Shown: positions 48,318-57,475, numbered from the stretch's first letter. The stretch is 64,000 bases of DNA from Candidatus Peribacteria bacterium (GCA_943356465.1 CALREX010000002.1:17730-81729); one strand, 5' to 3'. The notes: generated by a model not told the origin, from the sequence alone. Program-made: numbers and translations.

Positions 48318-50441
48318 TTATTTAAACATTTTCTTGGAACGTCTTTCTTTATTATATGTTATAGCAAATCTATGTGCTTCGTCACGGATTCTTTGTAATA
48401 ATTTTAATGCCGCATTTGTTTTATCAAGTATAATTGATGTTTTATTCCCTTCGGTGAAAATCTCTTCGAGTTGTTTTGCAAGTGAGATATGTGGAATTTT
48501 CAACTCCAATTCTTCCATTACTTTTGTTGCAATACCAAGTTGTCCTTTACCACCGTCTATTATAATCAGATCCGGAATTTGAATGAATGATTCGTCGGGT
48601 TTGTGTTTATTTTTGTCATATAGCAGTGCTTTTTTGACAGTTTTTTGTATTTCTTTTGGAATTTGTTTTATTTCTTCAAAACCTAATATAAGGTAATAAT
48701 CCTTTAATTCTTCTTTGCACGATATGTATATTCTTTTTGATTTTGTTTTTGCTATGATATTTTTCAATAATTTTCTTCCTATTTTATTTCCTCTTTCTTT
48801 TGGCATTACGAATAATGCATTTATTTCGGCAACGCTATTCTCGTGTTCACGAAGTGCTGCGAATGCTGCAAGTGATTTTCCTTTTTTTTCGAGAATGTAA
48901 AAATTCTTTATATCTATCCCCTGTTGTAAATTATTTTTTTTAATTTGTTTGTTTATTTCTTTCTCGTATTTTTTTGTAGCTTTTTTAAATGTGTAATCTT
49001 TTGCTTTGTAATCATCTGCTATTTTTGAAAATCTTCTTGTTAAAACTTCTTCCATTGATTTGTAATCGTCAGGATATCCCTCAACTGTGCGTAATTTGAA
49101 TTTTCTATATAGATCGTTTTTAGGAATTCCGTTTTGAAAAGCCACCATTGATCCGACTGTTTCTGTGCCTGACAAATGAGAAATATCGTAACACTCTATT
49201 CGTTTCAATGGTGAGGCAATGTTTAGTAATGTTTGTAGTTCCTGAATTCCATCTTTACTGAATTCACTTTCTGTTTTCCAGCTTGGTTTTTGTCTGTCTG
49301 CGTAAATTTTTGCATTGTTCATGCTCATTTCAAGAAGTTTGTTTTTGTTTCCAATTTTAGGAATTGCAAGCCAAACTTTCGATTTCTTTTCTTCGCTTAA
49401 TGTTTTTTCTATTTCATTAATATTTTCTATTTCGTGTGGGATTAGTATTTCTTTTGGGATATCTGTTGCAATTTTATAGTATTGATTTACGAATGCTGAT
49501 AATACTTCTTTGTTATCGTTTTCTTCCGCGGCTTCTGCTGATAGAGTAAAATTTTCTTGTCCTATTAATTTGCCATCCCTTATTTGGAATAAATTAAAAT
49601 ATGCTTTATTTTGTGTGATGTGATAATTTATTACATCTTTATCTTCTTGATTTGGATCTGATACTTTTTGTTTTTCTAGTATTTCTTCAACTTTTTTGAG
49701 TTTATCTCTAAGTTTTGCGGCTTTTTCAAATTCTCTGTTTGTTGCAAGTCGTTGCATTTTTTCTTTCATGTCTTTTACTATTGAGTCTGCTTTTCCAGCT
49801 AAAAAATTTTCCACATTTTTTATTATTTCTCCGTATTCTTCTTTTGAAACTTTACCTATGCATGGTGCTGCACATGTTTTTATGTAATAGTCCAAACATG
49901 GGTATTTGATGACTTTATTTGTAACTTCAACTTCATTGTCGATTTCGAGTTTTTTAATGAATTTTATGTCCAAGTTGCAATGTCTGAACGGAAAAATTTT
50001 CTTTAACATTTTGAATGTCGTTTCTACCTTGTGTGCCGCTGTTTTTGGTCCGATATATTTTGCTCCGTCTTTTTCTACTTTTCTTACTATTTGAACTCTT
50101 GGAAAAGCTTCATTTGTTATTTTTATGTAAACGTAGTTTTTATCATCTTTAAGTAAAATATTGTATTTTGGTTGAAGTTGTTTTATCAAATTTGATTCAA
50201 AAATAATGGCTTCCAGTTCTGTGTCTACAGATATGAAGTCTATTTTTGTGGCATTTTCCAGAAGTTTTCTTGTGCGTGTTGAATGTTGATAATCTTTCTG
50301 GAAATATTGTCGTAATCTCTTTTTTAAATCTTTTGCTTTTCCTATATATAGCACAGTCCCCTCTTCGTTTATCATTTTATATATTCCTGGAGAAGAAGGT
50401 GCTCTTTGTAGTATTCCTTTTGCTTCTTTTTCGCTTATCAT
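48318..50441 (-). CDS. uvrC: excinuclease UvrC with internal GNAT-like domain, lacking the HhH tail
   Basis: The 707-residue protein has the GIY-YIG nuclease (SSPGIYKMINEEGTVLYIGKAKDLKKR, 16-42), a Cys-rich linker, a UVR motif near 222-257, and the RNase H-like nuclease starting at RIECYDISHLSG (Asp419). UvrC usually passes within about 10 residues from RRYSR-type to LPDLIIIDGGKG; here residues 478-618 are inserted, and within them 510-590 look like a GNAT acetyltransferase (AEINALFVMPKERGNKIGRKLLKNII, YYLILGFEEI). The protein ends at YNKERRSKKMFK where the (HhH)2 domain would start, and no remnant follows. It makes both incisions in nucleotide excision repair. Confidence 0.92.
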   Translation of the reverse strand: MISEKEAKGILQRAPSSPGIYKMINEEGTVLYIGKAKDLKKRLRQYFQKDYQHSTRTRKLLENATKIDFISVDTELEAIIFESNLIKQLQPKYNILLKDDKNYVYIKITNEAFPRVQIVRKVEKDGAKYIGPKTAAHKVETTFKMLKKIFPFRHCNLDIKFIKKLEIDNEVEVTNKVIKYPCLDYYIKTCAAPCIGKVSKEEYGEIIKNVENFLAGKADSIVKDMKEKMQRLATNREFEKAAKLRDKLKKVEEILEKQKVSDPNQEDKDVINYHITQNKAYFNLFQIRDGKLIGQENFTLSAEAAEENDNKEVLSAFVNQYYKIATDIPKEILIPHEIENINEIEKTLSEEKKSKVWLAIPKIGNKNKLLEMSMNNAKIYADRQKPSWKTESEFSKDGIQELQTLLNIASPLKRIECYDISHLSGTETVGSMVAFQNGIPKNDLYRKFKLRTVEGYPDDYKSMEEVLTRRFSKIADDYKAKDYTFKKATKKYEKEINKQIKKNNLQQGIDIKNFYILEKKGKSLAAFAALREHENSVAEINALFVMPKERGNKIGRKLLKNIIAKTKSKRIYISCKEELKDYYLILGFEEIKQIPKEIQKTVKKALLYDKNKHKPDESFIQIPDLIIIDGGKGQLGIATKVMEELELKIPHISLAKQLEEIFTEGNKTSIILDKTNAALKLLQRIRDEAHRFAITYNKERRSKKMFK

Positions 50442-50465
50442 AAGTTTTTTTGTTTTGCTTTAAGT

Positions 50466-50473
50466 AGTATACT
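50466..50473. promoter_or_regulatory. symmetric -10 element between uvrC and the nucleotidyltransferase
   Basis: The palindrome AGTATACT gives TATACT on both strands. On the plus strand it ends 6 bp before the ATG at 50480 (leaderless); on the minus strand it would give uvrC a leader of roughly 17 nt. Confidence 0.5.
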
Positions 50474-50479
50474 TCAAAC

Positions 50480-51208
50480 ATGAAGGAAATAGAAAATAAG
50501 TTATGGAATAAGGCTAGGAAATATATTAGAATTTTACAAATTGTTCCTTTTTTGAGAATGGTTTGTGTTTGTAATAATCTTGCTTTTGGTCTTGCAGATG
50601 AGGAAAGTGATATAGATCTATTTGTTGTGGCAAAGAGCGGAAGACTTTTTATTGTTAGAACTTTTGTTACTTTAATTCTTACCTTTTTTGGTGTTAGAAG
50701 GCATGGAGATAAGATTAAGCAAAGATTTTGTTTGAGTTTTTTTATTGATGATACTGCTCTTGATCTCTCGAAAGTGGCTATAAATAATGACGTTTATCTC
50801 GCATATTGGATAAAGTCACAAGTTCCTTTTTTGGATGATGGTATTTCTTTCAGATTGCTTACAGAAAATGAATGGGCAAAAAAATATTTTGAACATCAAA
50901 ATGATTTTTTTATTCGTAAAAATGAAATTTTGCCAGTTTATAAGAGATATGTTTTTTTTAGATCTATTTTTAAATTTATTTTGTCTGGATTTTTTGGAGA
51001 TATTTCAGAAAAGATTTTAAAAAAATGGCAGATAAAAAGGGCCTTGTATAAGGCAAAAAAACTTCCTGATTCTTCCGGAATTATTGTTTCTGAACATATG
51101 CTAAAATTTCACAATATAGATATGCGTAAACATTTTCAAAAATTGTGGACTACAAAATATGGTGATTCCAAAATCACTGATGATAGACTGCTTAAACTTT
51201 ATTCTTGA
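50480..51208 (+). CDS. nucleotidyltransferase-fold protein
   Basis: The 242-residue protein has NLAFGLADEESDIDLFVVAKSG near 34-55, the G-x-D-x-D pattern of the DNA polymerase beta superfamily with the GS replaced by GL. The rest is helical and hydrophobic near 58-72. Substrate unknown. Overlaps the end of der by 17 bp on the opposite strand. Confidence 0.7.
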   Translation: MKEIENKLWNKARKYIRILQIVPFLRMVCVCNNLAFGLADEESDIDLFVVAKSGRLFIVRTFVTLILTFFGVRRHGDKIKQRFCLSFFIDDTALDLSKVAINNDVYLAYWIKSQVPFLDDGISFRLLTENEWAKKYFEHQNDFFIRKNEILPVYKRYVFFRSIFKFILSGFFGDISEKILKKWQIKRALYKAKKLPDSSGIIVSEHMLKFHNIDMRKHFQKLWTTKYGDSKITDDRLLKLYS

Positions 51209-52532
51209 ATTTAAGGTTGATGCTTGTTCCTGTAAATCCATATTCTCTACGTAGTTCATTTTCGATGAATCTTGGGTAGGAAAAATGTAATGTTTCGGCA
51301 AATTTGAAAAATAAAACGAAACTTGGTGGAGAAATTCCAACTTGAGTAACGTAAAGAAACTTTGGTTTTCTTACGTTTGAACTTGCTGGTAAATGTTTGT
51401 TTGTTATTTTCTGCATGAAGCTGTTGAGCTCCGCTGTATTTATTTTCTTATTCCTTTCTTTTGATATCTCATCAGCTAATTCAAAAATTTTGGTTATATT
51501 GGTTTTGTTTTTTGCTGATATGAAAAGTACTGGAGCCCATGGAACAAATGCGAATTTTTGTCTTAGTCTGTAAATTATCATTCCTTTCTTCTCTTCATCT
51601 TGTTCTTTGTCAAAATCATCTATTTTATTTATGACAATGATAAGTCCTTTTTTCATTTCCAGTGCGTATTCTACTATGTGTGCATCTTGTTTTGATATTC
51701 TTTCTGTGCCATCTATCAAAAGAATTGCTATATCTGATCTTTCAAGTGCGTTTAAACAGCGCAATGCGCTGAATTGCTCTATCCCCTGCTCTCTTTTTCC
51801 AGCCCGTCTAAGTCCTGCCGTGTCTATTAAGTTGTATTTTTTATCATTATGCTCTACTAGTGTGTCTGTGTGATCACGTGTTGTTCCAGCAATGTCAGAC
51901 ACTATTATTTTTCTTGTTCCTGTTATTGCGTTCACTAATGATGATTTCCCAGCATTTGGTCTTCCAAGAATACATATGCTTAAAGTCCCGTCATCTTCTT
52001 TTGCTTTTGTTCTTTTTTTCTTAAATTTTAATTTTTTTAGAGTTTTTTCTATCGCAAATTCCAAATCTAACAGGCCTGTTGTATGAATTGCTGATATTTT
52101 TATGGCTTCTCCAAAGCCAAGTTCCAATGTTTCGTAACTATTTCCTTCCGCCCCTTTTGCGTCTGATTTATTTGCAACAAATAAAACTTCTTTTTTTGAT
52201 TTTCGAAGTACGTTTGCTGCTAATTTGTCGTTTGGATTGATTCCTTCTGATAAGTCTACAAGAAAGATTATTAAATCCGCTTCTTCTATAGCTAATGCTG
52301 CCTGTGATTGTACATCTTTTTCTATATTTTCGTGTTTTCCGTATTCAAGTCCTCCTGTGTCTACAAGTGTAACTTCATATCCTGAAATTTCGCATTTTTT
52401 GTAGATTCTGTCGCGTGTCGTGCCCGCGATATCGGATGTTATCGCATATTTCTCCATGACTAATCTATTGAATAGTGTTGATTTGCCTACATTTGGTCTT
52501 CCTACTATAGCTATTACCGGTAAAGCGTCCAT
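51192..52532 (-). CDS. der: ribosome-associated GTPase Der (EngA)
   Basis: The 446-residue protein from the ATG at 52532 has two G domains: GRPNVGKSTLF and DTGGLEYG, then GRPNAGKSSLV and DTAGLRR, ending in the KH-like domain. Upstream in-frame starts would add about 60 residues without family similarity and are rejected. It acts in 50S assembly. Confidence 0.97.
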   Translation of the reverse strand: MDALPVIAIVGRPNVGKSTLFNRLVMEKYAITSDIAGTTRDRIYKKCEISGYEVTLVDTGGLEYGKHENIEKDVQSQAALAIEEADLIIFLVDLSEGINPNDKLAANVLRKSKKEVLFVANKSDAKGAEGNSYETLELGFGEAIKISAIHTTGLLDLEFAIEKTLKKLKFKKKRTKAKEDDGTLSICILGRPNAGKSSLVNAITGTRKIIVSDIAGTTRDHTDTLVEHNDKKYNLIDTAGLRRAGKREQGIEQFSALRCLNALERSDIAILLIDGTERISKQDAHIVEYALEMKKGLIIVINKIDDFDKEQDEEKKGMIIYRLRQKFAFVPWAPVLFISAKNKTNITKIFELADEISKERNKKINTAELNSFMQKITNKHLPASSNVRKPKFLYVTQVGISPPSFVLFFKFAETLHFSYPRFIENELRREYGFTGTSINLKFKNKV

Positions 52533-52564
52533 TTTTGTAATTTTATTTACTTGTGCTTTTGTGA

Positions 52565-52573
52565 TGATATACT
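52565..52573 (+). promoter_or_regulatory. extended -10 before the VirB2-like gene
   Basis: TGATATACT, an extended -10 box, ends 7 bp before the ATG at 52581. Transcription would start at or next to the start codon. Confidence 0.5.
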
Positions 52574-52580
52574 GTATTTG

Positions 52581-53468
52581 ATGAAATTGAAAGTCCTCTT
52601 CATATTGCCGGTTTTGGTTTTTAACGCTATTTGGTGGGCACCTTTGGCGATGGCGAATAATCCAAGTGGTGGCGGAGATCAGCAATATGATAATTCGGCA
52701 AAGAATCAGCAAATTGCTGATCTTAAAAAGCAGATAGCTACTATGCAGATTGTTGTGGATGATCTTGATAGTGAATTAAATCTTAAAGAAAATGAGCTTA
52801 TATTGGCCAAAACTGCTGCTGATAATGCTTATAAGGCAAATCCTACTGGTAAGATATATATGAGTGCTGCTTCTAAGCTTATTGATGCTATTAACGCTAA
52901 AGATGCTGCCCAGGCTGCTTTTGCCCCTAAAAAAGCTGAGCTTGATGCTAAGAAAAAAGAACTTGATGATCTTCAAAAACAAACGCCTACAGGTTCAAAC
53001 GATCAGGGAATCAGTAATTCTCAAGGAGGTGGGACTATTTTACCAGGTACTGCTTATGACTTGATTGCTGATTGTGAGGCTATTATGAGGTATGTAAACA
53101 GTCATCCCGAGGAAATAGAGAAAGCTATTGCCGAAAGGAAAGGTGAGATTTCCGGACCATCTTCTGTCCAATATAATTACAATCCAAGTTATACTGATAT
53201 TATGGGGTGTGCTATTAAAACTGGTGATGTGAAATTCTGGATGATTCCTTATTTTGCTAGATATATACTTGAGTTTATTATAGGAATTGCCGGACTGGCT
53301 TCTGTCGCTGGAATAATTTATGGAGGGTATTTGTATCTTTTTGCAGGGCTTTCAGATGATCAACAAAAAGGTAAAAGTGCTATCAAAAATAGCATAATAG
53401 CTTTGGTTCTTTCACTTTCCGCTTGGGCTATTGTGAATATAGTGATTTCCTTGGTTACAGGAATATAA
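52581..53468 (+). CDS. secreted coiled-coil protein with VirB2/TrbC-like membrane domain
   Basis: The 295-residue protein from the ATG at 52581 has a signal peptide (cleavage probably after AMA), a coiled coil near 35-130 rich in A, K, D and E, a Pro/Gln/Ser linker, and then a two-helix C-terminal region (YILEFIIGIAGLASVAGIIYGGYLYLFAG and IIALVLSLSAWAIVNIVISLVTGI) like VirB2/TrbC pilins. Two Cys (in IADCEA and MGCAI) precede it. Such pilin-like proteins are widespread in candidate phyla. The function is unknown; a surface filament subunit is the natural guess. Confidence 0.7.
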   Translation: MKLKVLFILPVLVFNAIWWAPLAMANNPSGGGDQQYDNSAKNQQIADLKKQIATMQIVVDDLDSELNLKENELILAKTAADNAYKANPTGKIYMSAASKLIDAINAKDAAQAAFAPKKAELDAKKKELDDLQKQTPTGSNDQGISNSQGGGTILPGTAYDLIADCEAIMRYVNSHPEEIEKAIAERKGEISGPSSVQYNYNPSYTDIMGCAIKTGDVKFWMIPYFARYILEFIIGIAGLASVAGIIYGGYLYLFAGLSDDQQKGKSAIKNSIIALVLSLSAWAIVNIVISLVTGI

Positions 53469-53472
53469 TTTT

Positions 53473-54597
53473 TTAGTAGTGTGTTTTTTGCCAATGCTCC
53501 CATTTATCTTTGAGGTAGTTTGAAAATTTATTTTCAAATTCTTTTTCGTCAAATTTTTCGGCGTGTTTTCTTATTTCTTGCGGAATAAAATGTTTTTTTT
53601 CTTTTTGATATTTTTCTATTGCTGTTTTTAAGTGAAGTTCATCTTGTTTATCAAAAAATATTCCTGTTTTACCATCTTCTATTGAATCCAGTGCTCCCCC
53701 ACTTTTGTATGCAATTACAGGTCGTCCAGAGGCCATCGCTTCTATTGCTGTGATTCCAAAGTCTTCCACTTGTGGAAATATTAGTGCTTCGCATTCGCTA
53801 TATAACGTTTTCAAAGTTTTATCATCAGCATCTCCTATGAATTCTATGTTTGCATTTGCAGAGGCTTTCAATTCATTTTCTGAAATTCCTGTTCCTACTA
53901 TTTTAAGTGGAAGTCCGATTTTGTTGAATGTTTCCACTATTAAATCAAATTTTTTGTATGGAGTAAGTCTTCCTACAGCTAAATAATATCCACCTGTTTT
54001 TTCAGAGACTTTGAAGTCTGAAGTTTTAACCATTGGATGGATTGTCGTAGATGTTTTGTTGTAATATTTTTCAATACGTTGTTTTGTTATCGAAGAATTT
54101 GCTATGAAGTAATCAACCCTTTCTGCTGATAATCTATCCCACATTCTAAGTTCGTGAATTCTTCTTTTTCCGAAAAATTTTAAAATCGGATTCATTTTAT
54201 ATTGGTTGATATAGCTTTGCCAATTGTCCCATGCGTATCTCATAGGTGTGTGGCAGTAGCAAATATGTAGCGTTTCCGGTTTTGTTATAATTCCCTTTGC
54301 GCATGCGTGTGAGCTTGAAATAACTATATCAAAATTACTGAGATCAAAATTTTCATAAGCATAAGGCATCATTCCTAAATATATTTGATGGTGTGTTTTT
54401 GCAAATGGAAGATTTTGAATGAAAGATGTTGTTATGGCGGCTTTTTCGAATCCTTTTACTGTTTTTGGGTTGAATATTGATGTGAAAATTGGGGCTGAAG
54501 GAAACATTTTATGTAACAATAAGTTTACTTTTTCAGCTCCGCCCGGATTTGTCATCCAGTCAAATACGAGTGCTATTTTTGCTTTTGCTAAAGACAT
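53473..54597 (-). CDS. GT4-family glycosyltransferase
   Basis: The 374-residue GT-B enzyme has VFDWMTNPGGAEKVNLLLH at the N-terminus, YCHTPMRYAWDNWQ near 120-135, LAVGRLTPYKKFDLIVE, and FPQVEDFGITAIEAMASGRPVIAYKSGGALDSI with the EX7E donor site. The CHTPMRYAWD segment resembles the WbaZ-type mannosyltransferases. It probably builds surface polysaccharide. Confidence 0.88.
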   Translation of the reverse strand: MSLAKAKIALVFDWMTNPGGAEKVNLLLHKMFPSAPIFTSIFNPKTVKGFEKAAITTSFIQNLPFAKTHHQIYLGMMPYAYENFDLSNFDIVISSSHACAKGIITKPETLHICYCHTPMRYAWDNWQSYINQYKMNPILKFFGKRRIHELRMWDRLSAERVDYFIANSSITKQRIEKYYNKTSTTIHPMVKTSDFKVSEKTGGYYLAVGRLTPYKKFDLIVETFNKIGLPLKIVGTGISENELKASANANIEFIGDADDKTLKTLYSECEALIFPQVEDFGITAIEAMASGRPVIAYKSGGALDSIEDGKTGIFFDKQDELHLKTAIEKYQKEKKHFIPQEIRKHAEKFDEKEFENKFSNYLKDKWEHWQKTHY

Positions 54598-54658
54598 GAG
54601 GAAGGAAAAAATCTTTCTTCTATACTATTGTTTTTTTGAATTAAATTCAACTGATAAC

Positions 54659-55984
54659 CTACATTTTGAATGAATCGTCTCCGGTATATTTAGACAAAAT
54701 GTCTTTTTCAGGTGCTTTTATTATACTTTCTTCTTGTTTTACTTGTGTATTCTTTGAATTTTGTACTTGAGTATTTCGATTCTTTTCTTTTTGAGTTATG
54801 TATCTTGAAATTATATTTTTATCATCTGTTGATACATCGTCTTTTGTTTTTACAACTGTACTTAAGATTGTTTTATAAGTGTCTTTGTCGTCCAATCGAT
54901 CCATTGCTTTTGCTTTGAATAATTTTATTACATTGTTATCCGGATCTCTTTCAAGAAGTCTTTCGCATATATGTATTACGTCTACATACCTTTTTTCGTT
55001 GAACCACATGCCAAGCAGTTCAACCACGACTTCTTCGTCTTTTTTCCCTAAAGTAGATTTTTGTTTTATTGAAATATCTGATGTAAGCACTAAATTTCCA
55101 GTTTTTCTGCTTAGCAGATATCTTAAATATGCATATCCAAGTATTACGAAGATTATTACCGGTAACATTTTATTGAACTGAAGAAGGTAGTTGTATGTCG
55201 CATGTATGGAAATTGCGAGAACTAATCCTTTGAGTGCCATTTTTTGTTGGAATGCCTGGCTTAATGGTAGCCCTAATACTTTTGAAATTATTTTTTCAAA
55301 AGTTGATGAGCTTGATCCTGTTATTTTATTTTGTGCAGTTATGTCTATTGCAAATTTTCCGATTCCGTAGTGATATCCGAAAATACTTGAGAAAATCATA
55401 TGTGCACAGGCTGTGAAAATAGATCTGAATACGTACATGTTTACCAAATCTCCTGTGGAAATTGTTGGCCAGTATTGATAAAGGTAATAAATGTTTTCTG
55501 CGAATGCGAATCCGAGGGCTGATGCGAGGGCAAATTTGATTGAATCTCCTAATGTTTTGATGAGAAGTGTACGTTTGTCTATTGAAATGATTACGTACAT
55601 TTTTATTATTTCTTCAAGCGCCGCAAATAATATAAACATTGCTATGAAACCGCTGTTTTCTCCTGTTATATTTGTTTCTATGAATTTGGATAGGTTGAAT
55701 TTTGATGTGATTTCCAGAATTTGCTGAAAAATGTGCGGGATTTGAATTATCTTATCCGAGAATGGTAATTGAAAAAGTCCTTGTTCTAAGGTTTCTATCG
55801 GTGGATCCCATAGCCATTGTAGTATAAGTAATGACGGTGGAGTTAAGCATCCTAGTCCAAAAATGAGGGCGACAATGCCCCTCCCCTGTTCACTTTTTTT
55901 AAAAAATATATAGAGCCATACTGCGGCAGGTATTGCCGCGAATATTGCTGATATTGTTAGTAAGAAGGTTGGATTAGATAGCAT
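54659..55984 (-). CDS. PrsW-family intramembrane metalloprotease with TPR-like tail
   Basis: The 441-residue protein has about eight membrane helices. ALEEIIKMYVI carries the EExxK motif of PrsW, followed by GFAFAENIYYL, HMIFSSIFGYHYG and SIHATYNYLLQF, which supply the other conserved His and Glu. A cytoplasmic tail with a TPR-like segment (WFNEKRYVDVIHICERLLERDPDNNVIKLFKAKAMDRL) follows. PrsW cleaves anti-sigma factors in Bacillus; here its neighbours are an STAS protein and an anti-sigma-like kinase. Confidence 0.85.
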   Translation of the reverse strand: MLSNPTFLLTISAIFAAIPAAVWLYIFFKKSEQGRGIVALIFGLGCLTPPSLLILQWLWDPPIETLEQGLFQLPFSDKIIQIPHIFQQILEITSKFNLSKFIETNITGENSGFIAMFILFAALEEIIKMYVIISIDKRTLLIKTLGDSIKFALASALGFAFAENIYYLYQYWPTISTGDLVNMYVFRSIFTACAHMIFSSIFGYHYGIGKFAIDITAQNKITGSSSSTFEKIISKVLGLPLSQAFQQKMALKGLVLAISIHATYNYLLQFNKMLPVIIFVILGYAYLRYLLSRKTGNLVLTSDISIKQKSTLGKKDEEVVVELLGMWFNEKRYVDVIHICERLLERDPDNNVIKLFKAKAMDRLDDKDTYKTILSTVVKTKDDVSTDDKNIISRYITQKEKNRNTQVQNSKNTQVKQEESIIKAPEKDILSKYTGDDSFKM

Positions 55985-56007
55985 TTTCTGTGGCTCATTT
56001 TTTAGTT

Positions 56008-56631
56008 TTAGCTTTCAAATTTATATGCTCCTGCTGATGTAACTTGTGATGGGTCTGTAGGGGCTGGTTGTGCTGGTGCAGGAGTTGGTTCTGCGACTGG
56101 AGCGGCTGGTGCTACCTCAGGTGCTGAAGCAACTGGTGCTATCTCAGGAGTTGGAGCTGGTTCTACAACTGGTGCTGGTGCAACTGGTGCTGGCTCTACT
56201 GCTGGTGCTACTTCAGGTGCAGGTGTTGGAGCTGGTGCAACCGGTGCTGGCTCTACTGCTGGTGCAGCTGGTGCACTTGATGTCATTGCAGCTTTTGCCG
56301 CTTCAAGTGAATCGTAATTTTGCATCAATTGTGTGAGTCCGACGACTTGTAAAATGTCTAAAATATTTGGTTTTGCTGAGCAGATTGCTACTTTTCCTCC
56401 AAGTTCAGTTATTTTTCCGTATAAATCTGTTAAATATCCGATGGATTTAGAATTCATATAGTCGAGGCTTTGCATGTCGAAAATCATGCTTAATCCTTTT
56501 GGAGCTTTTTCAAGTGCTTTATATATTTCTTGAATTTTTTCGTCTACATTGCTTTCGTCAAGTTGTCCTGCAATATGCGCTACTTTAAGTGTTGGATTTA
56601 TGTCTTCTACTGATATCTTTACTTCCGTCAT
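56008..56631 (-). CDS. STAS-domain (anti-anti-sigma-like) protein with Pro/Ala tail
   Basis: Residues 1-110 are a STAS domain: KVAHIAGQLDESNVDEKIQEIY and LSMIFDMQSLDYMNSKSIGYLTDLYGKITE, where a Ser in NSKS lies at the usual phosphorylation position. Residues 115-195 are tandem PAPVAPAP/EVAPA repeats, an unusual linker, and the end is TSAGAYKFES. It would bind the HATPase encoded 4 bp upstream. Confidence 0.82.
   Translation of the reverse strand: MTEVKISVEDINPTLKVAHIAGQLDESNVDEKIQEIYKALEKAPKGLSMIFDMQSLDYMNSKSIGYLTDLYGKITELGGKVAICSAKPNILDILQVVGLTQLMQNYDSLEAAKAAMTSSAPAAPAVEPAPVAPAPTPAPEVAPAVEPAPVAPAPVVEPAPTPEIAPVASAPEVAPAAPVAEPTPAPAQPAPTDPSQVTSAGAYKFES
56060..56275. repeat. Pro/Ala-coding tandem repeat
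   Basis: Degenerate units of GCTGGTGC/TCAGGTGC repeat across roughly 215 bp within the STAS gene and encode a PAP-rich tail. Confidence 0.8.
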
Positions 56632-56635
56632 TGTT

Positions 56636-57145
56636 TTAATTGTTAAGAATTAGTGTTTCTTTTTGTTGTGGTAGTCCTGATTTGAATCTAGGATCTTTAA
56701 GAAATTTTTTAACACTTACTTTTAGTCCTCCTTCAGGTCTATCTTCGAATTTTATCTCATCGCTCCATTCTCCAATGATTTTTACAAGCCCACGTCCTCT
56801 GATTCCTGTGAATTGATATGTTGGCTCTCTTCTGTCGTCGAATAATCTTTTTAATTCTTCTGCCTTCATCTTGTTTTTTCCAGTACCCGTGTCCTCAACG
56901 TCTATTTCAAGATAATCATCTTTTGCATACGTAAAAGTTATTCTAATCTCGCTCCCGGGACTTGATCCGTATTCAATTGCATTATTGCAAAGTTCGTCTA
57001 CGACTGATTGGAATCTAAACGCCCATTTCTCTTCGAAGTTGGTTGTGTTTTTGATCATATTCAGAGTGAAATCTCTGATTCCTGACATAAAATATGCATT
57101 TGTCGGAAGCGTGATCGTTATTTTTGTTTTTGTATTTTCCTCCAT
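56636..57145 (-). CDS. HATPase_c-type anti-sigma kinase-like protein
   Basis: The 169-residue protein has the GHKL ATPase pattern: the N box as VVDELCNNAIEYGSSPGSE, DVEDTGTGKNKMK for the G1 box, and FTGIRGRGLVKIIGEWSD for the G2 region. SpoIIAB/RsbW-type kinases phosphorylate STAS partners; the STAS gene follows directly. It has a strong extended -10 promoter. Confidence 0.87.
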   Translation of the reverse strand: MEENTKTKITITLPTNAYFMSGIRDFTLNMIKNTTNFEEKWAFRFQSVVDELCNNAIEYGSSPGSEIRITFTYAKDDYLEIDVEDTGTGKNKMKAEELKRLFDDRREPTYQFTGIRGRGLVKIIGEWSDEIKFEDRPEGGLKVSVKKFLKDPRFKSGLPQQKETLILNN

Positions 57146-57166
57146 TTGTTTGTTTTAGATTGTTAT

Positions 57167-57195
57167 ATTATATCATTTTGAATGTCCTAAGTCAA
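57167..57195 (-). promoter_or_regulatory. near-consensus promoter for the HATPase-STAS-PrsW run
   Basis: On the minus strand TTGACT (57195-57190), a 17-bp spacer and TATAAT (57172-57167) preceded by TGA, an extended -10. The leader would be about 15 nt. Confidence 0.75.
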
Positions 57196-57440
57196 AGTGT
57201 TTGTAGCTTCCTAGACTCAGAAATGATTTTCTTAAAAATCTGTACTTCGTATGGTGTTTTGAGCTTTTCCATGATCTCTTTTTCTCGATTTTTGTCTAGA
57301 ACTGGGATTTTCGCTAGTTTTTTGTTTTTACCTATTTCTTTGGTGACTAAAGCTCTTTTCCTGATTAAATCCAATATTTCCTCGTCTATATAGTCTATCT
57401 CTTTTCTTAATGTGTTTATTAATTTTATGTTTTTTGTCAT
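57192..57440 (-). CDS. AroQ-type chorismate mutase
   Basis: The 82-residue protein from the ATG at 57440 shows INTLRKEIDYIDEEILDLIRKRALVTKEIGKNKKLAKIPVLDKNREKEIMEKL, the classical AroQ helix 1 and loop with Arg and Lys. It converts chorismate to prephenate. A TTG four codons upstream is less likely. No other aromatic gene is in the window. Confidence 0.85.
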   Translation of the reverse strand: MTKNIKLINTLRKEIDYIDEEILDLIRKRALVTKEIGKNKKLAKIPVLDKNREKEIMEKLKTPYEVQIFKKIISESRKLQTL

Positions 57441-57446
57441 TTCGGC

Positions 57447-57475
57447 TTGCAAATAAGGTTCTTTTCTATTAGATT
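57447..57475 (+). promoter_or_regulatory. promoter of rpsB
   Basis: TTGCAA at 57447-57452 and TAGATT at 57470-57475, spacer 17 bp. It gives a leader of about 105 nt, long for this window. Confidence 0.5.

Noticed and set aside
52533-52712. Longer N-terminus for Der
   Set aside because: The family begins at PVIAIVGRPNVGKS; the extra 60 residues are antisense to the VirB2-like gene start.
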